From positions 1-43,517 of the forward strand of contig DUDS01000039.1 of the NCBI GenBank assembly GCA_004769085.1: a DNA stretch of 43,517 nucleotides. The letters run 5' to 3'. Shown here piece by piece: positions 41,675 through 43,517 of this stretch. This DNA is from Candidatus Melainabacteria bacterium SSGW_16. GTDB taxonomy: Bacteria > Cyanobacteriota > Vampirovibrionia > 2-02-FULL-35-15. Below the pieces are notes generated by a model. The model was not told the DNA's origin. It saw nothing but the letters and a program-made list of their open reading frames with translations, and did no database searches. The position numbers and the translations under genes were made by a program. Position 1 is the first letter of the stretch; each line of letters opens with the position of its first letter.

Positions 41675-42643
41675 CTAGTTAGATCGTTGCTGTAGATTAT
41701 TATGTTCCGTTATACCAGTAATTTTACCTTTTTTCTCTCTTTTGTTAATAGATTTGAATGTCAGGCGGCTACACCTTAATGCACTATTCAATATTCTTCT
41801 AACCCTTATTTCATCGTTTATATGAATTTTGCCTTCAGCAGCATCTGTAAGTATGTCAAGAGACTTATTTAATCTTAAGGTAGTACATCTTATTAATTTG
41901 TTAATCATTGAATTAATCTTTACCTCTTTAGGCTGCAGGGCAAAAAATATTCTTAAACTATCAAGCGCGTCAAGAGATCTTTTAGTGTCTGTTTTTGCCT
42001 CTGAGTAATTCACTGATTTATCTTTGGTTAGCTTTAGATCTCTTATTGCATCAGAATTGAAATCCACAACACTTGAAGAATCCATTAAGTTTTTAGAAAG
42101 ATCATTAAAATCAGATATTTTTCCCCATCCGCATGCCGAGGAACCTGGATCAACCTTTTTAAATAAACTTCCATGATAATGTGTTTTTGAACACATGTCA
42201 TCTCTGTCGAAAATTGCACCATTTGCTTTAGTATGTGGATTGAAATCTGAATTTACATTAAAGGAATCCACTTTTGTATAAACCTGTATCCCTGCCTTGG
42301 GGCCGGTTACAAGGACATAAGTGGTTGTCTCTTCAGAAATAGTAATCACCGTGCCTGAGCCGGATGAGCTGCTGCTTGAAGAGCTTGTATTTCTTAGAAT
42401 ACCGGATGAACCGCTGCTTGAAGAGCTGCTTGAGCTGCTTGAAGAACTGCTGCTTGAAGAGCTGCTTGAGCTACTTGAAGAACCTGTAGACTGGAAAAGA
42501 AAATTCTGCTGAATTATTCCGCCAGCTGAGTTTGTATATGAAGACTCAAAAAAATCCTGTGCTTTCGATTCAGATTCAAAAAAGGTGATAAAAAAGAAAA
42601 TCAGTGATATTAAAACAGAAAATTTTAAAATTGAGGATTTCAT
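41675..42643 (-). CDS. Exported protein with poly-Ser linker, 322 aa
   Basis: Not recognised. A signal peptide (FSVLISLIFFFITFFESESKAQ) is followed by a short segment and a long Ser tract (about residues 54-98), then a domain with TTYVLVTGPKAGIQVYTKVDSFNV, and a His/Cys segment (DMCSKTHYHGSLFKKVDPGSSACGWGKISDF) that could bind metal or form a disulfide. The C-terminal third is helical with Cys in IRCTTLRL and LRCSRLTF. The Ser tract is encoded by imperfect 36-bp tandem repeats (42416-42487), so its length may vary between strains. It is divergent from the HtrA-like gene, with element copy B between them. Confidence 0.82.
   Translation of the reverse strand: MKSSILKFSVLISLIFFFITFFESESKAQDFFESSYTNSAGGIIQQNFLFQSTGSSSSSSSSSSSSSSSSSSSSSSSGSSGILRNTSSSSSSSSGSGTVITISEETTTYVLVTGPKAGIQVYTKVDSFNVNSDFNPHTKANGAIFDRDDMCSKTHYHGSLFKKVDPGSSACGWGKISDFNDLSKNLMDSSSVVDFNSDAIRDLKLTKDKSVNYSEAKTDTKRSLDALDSLRIFFALQPKEVKINSMINKLIRCTTLRLNKSLDILTDAAEGKIHINDEIRVRRILNSALRCSRLTFKSINKREKKGKITGITEHNNLQQRSN
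42416..42487. repeat. 36-bp tandem repeat coding poly-Ser
   Basis: Two adjacent 36-bp units (42416-42451 and 42452-42487) differ at only a few bases and start with GCTTGAAGAGCTGCTTGAGC. Each is a multiple of three, so copy-number change would alter linker length and keep the frame. A shorter related stretch lies at 42366-42385. Confidence 0.75.
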
Positions 42644-42706
42644 TTCTTGTTAAACATATTTATTGTTGATCAAGCACGTTAATAGGGTTAAGAATGTACA
42701 GAAAAA

Positions 42707-42870
42707 GTTTCTACCTACCGCCCTCCTTGCTCATTCTTCGCTTGTCGGGCTTTGCAAAGTACTTACGGTCTGCTATTCCTAACATTCTACAGGTTTTGCC
42801 GAATGAATCGCCAAAACCTTTCATTACAAGTGAGTTAACTATAAAATTACAGCAGTAGGTAGGCAGTAAC
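42707..42870 (-). repeat. Structured repeat element, copy B
   Basis: On the minus strand this 164-nt element begins GTTACTGCCTACC (42858-42870) and ends GGTAGGTAGAAAC (42707-42719), which pair over 13 positions with one mismatch and one G-U. It shares with copy A the 50-nt block (42713-42762), the central hairpin (42792-42818) and weaker similarity throughout. It occupies about half of the 353-nt gap between the poly-Ser gene and the HtrA-like gene and is inverted relative to copy A. Confidence 0.8.
42711..42785 (-). CDS. Possible 24-aa peptide in copy B
   Basis: Begins MLGIADRK and ends YFAKPDKRRMSKEGGR, the same end as the copy A peptide apart from Lys for Glu. No clear ribosome binding site precedes this ATG. 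The frame again stops inside the terminal inverted repeat, with TAG in place of TAA. Confidence 0.3.
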   Translation of the reverse strand: MLGIADRKYFAKPDKRRMSKEGGR

Positions 42871-42893
42871 CAGAAAAAATTAATCTTTTGCTC

Positions 42894-42899
42894 TTGACT
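42894..42899 (+). promoter_or_regulatory. Possible -35 box of the HtrA-like gene
   Basis: TTGACT is a near-perfect -35 hexamer, about 98 nt before the ATG at 42997. The expected -10 position holds only weak matches (CCTAAT or TAATCA), so this is tentative. Confidence 0.25.
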
Positions 42900-42996
42900 T
42901 TTATATAGGAAATTTGGCCTAATCAGATTAGAGCTATTTAAGAAAAATAAATATAAAAATCTCTATAAATAACATTTTGGAGGACAGGGGGATGTT

Positions 42997-43517
42997 ATGG
43001 TAGGTTCCGTTAAGGGCGTTTGTGTTTCTAATATTAGTCCGTTTGCTGCTAATTTTCCTTTAGGAGAAAATTCTGGATCTTCAGAAGGAGGTACCTTAAA
43101 AGGTCTTACTTCCAAGGAAGAGCATCATACTGAGCATATAAAAATTACCGATCCAATTGATTTAACAGGAAACAAGTTAAAAGAAATTGGTTTTGATACT
43201 CCAGTAGCTCAGCTTCAAAGAGGTGTTGTCAGATTAAGGGTAGAAGTAAACGGGGAAACTGTTGGAGCTGGCTCAGGAATTGTAATAAGTCGTGACGGCT
43301 TAATCTTAAGCGTGAACCATGTACCAGCAATTGGTCAGAAGACTGGCTCAGCTAATCCATTTGATTTGCTTCCTGGCAGACAGGTGTTAAAAAATTTAAA
43401 AACATGGGGTGAACTTTTGGGCCAGGGTGGGGAAGTAAAACTTGTAGCAGATTTTCCACTTTTTCCAAAGCCAGAACCACCAAATACAATATTTACTCCA
43501 AAGCCATCTCTTGGAGA
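42997..43517 (+). CDS. Trypsin/HtrA-like serine protease, 5' part
   Basis: Runs off the window end after 173 codons. The start is the ATG at 42997, with GGAGGA and AGGGGG upstream. After about 70 residues without a signal peptide (MVGSVKGVCVSNISPFAANF...), the frame has VAQLQRGVVRLRVEVNGETVGAGSGIVISRDGLILSVNHV, the start of a trypsin-type fold of the HtrA/DegP kind, with the catalytic His at residue 108. The following Pro-rich insert (GRQVLKNLKTWGELLGQGG...FPKPEPPNTIFTPKP) is unusual for HtrA. The catalytic Asp and Ser would lie beyond the window, so activity cannot be confirmed. The lack of a signal peptide is notable for this family. Confidence 0.8.
   Translation, partial: MVGSVKGVCVSNISPFAANFPLGENSGSSEGGTLKGLTSKEEHHTEHIKITDPIDLTGNKLKEIGFDTPVAQLQRGVVRLRVEVNGETVGAGSGIVISRDGLILSVNHVPAIGQKTGSANPFDLLPGRQVLKNLKTWGELLGQGGEVKLVADFPLFPKPEPPNTIFTPKPSLG

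Noticed and set aside
42366..42487. Repeats as a CRISPR array
   Set aside because: The units are adjacent without spacers, in frame, and encode a Ser linker.

Overview
The window is compact, AT-rich bacterial chromosome with the standard genetic code. The secretin and signal-peptide proteins imply an outer membrane. I see no phage, insertion sequence, CRISPR array or rRNA. No single gene fixes the lineage. The mix (chromosomal SMC-ScpA-ScpB, a primary-type sigma factor, ThyX, an SAM-I riboswitch, a type IV pilus-type secretin next to unfamiliar proteins) would fit a Cyanobacteria/Melainabacteria-like or candidate-phylum bacterium; this is a weak inference.

Layout. 1-5.4 kb: homoserine dehydrogenase, two unknown genes, ruvB, an HU gene with a highly folded leader, a Gfo/Idh/MocA oxidoreductase and a small unknown gene. 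5.6-11.6 kb: an aconitase-family enzyme with a small partner gene, divergent nagB-like and nanE genes (amino-sugar breakdown) and two unknown proteins. 11.7-20.5 kb: ffh coupled to a radical SAM gene, a SprT-like protease, a zinc alcohol dehydrogenase, an exported Cys-rich protein coupled to a GT39-like membrane glycosyltransferase, then proA-nadD. 20.5-27 kb: a protein with two guanylate-kinase domains, a small ORF, metK behind an SAM-I riboswitch, a hotdog thioesterase, thyX with a Crp/Fnr regulator, and a FabG-like reductase. 27-33.7 kb: a surface/pilus island (PilX-like 913-aa protein, exported basic coiled-coil protein, secretin, zinc-ribbon Lys/Arg coiled-coil protein). 33.9-43.5 kb: tRNA-Ala(CGC), a sigma-70 factor, an unknown gene, the scpB-scpA-smc operon, a poly-Ser exported protein and the 5' part of a trypsin/HtrA-like protein.

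The most unusual signals are non-coding. (1) Two copies of a ~165-nt element (35425-35589 on +, 42707-42870 on -) share terminal inverted repeats, a hairpin with compensatory changes, and a 50-nt block that differs at three transitions and encodes the same short peptide end. (2) A 20-nt motif conserved at 17/20 sits at the likely 5' end of the HU and 35771 transcripts. (3) At least seven genes have a TATAAT-like box 5-8 nt before an ATG with no Shine-Dalgarno sequence, which suggests leaderless mRNAs. (4) A 32-bp perfect GC-rich palindrome lies inside the nagB-like reading frame. (5) All seven convergent gene pairs overlap or are separated by at most 4 nt, leaving no room for ordinary terminators.
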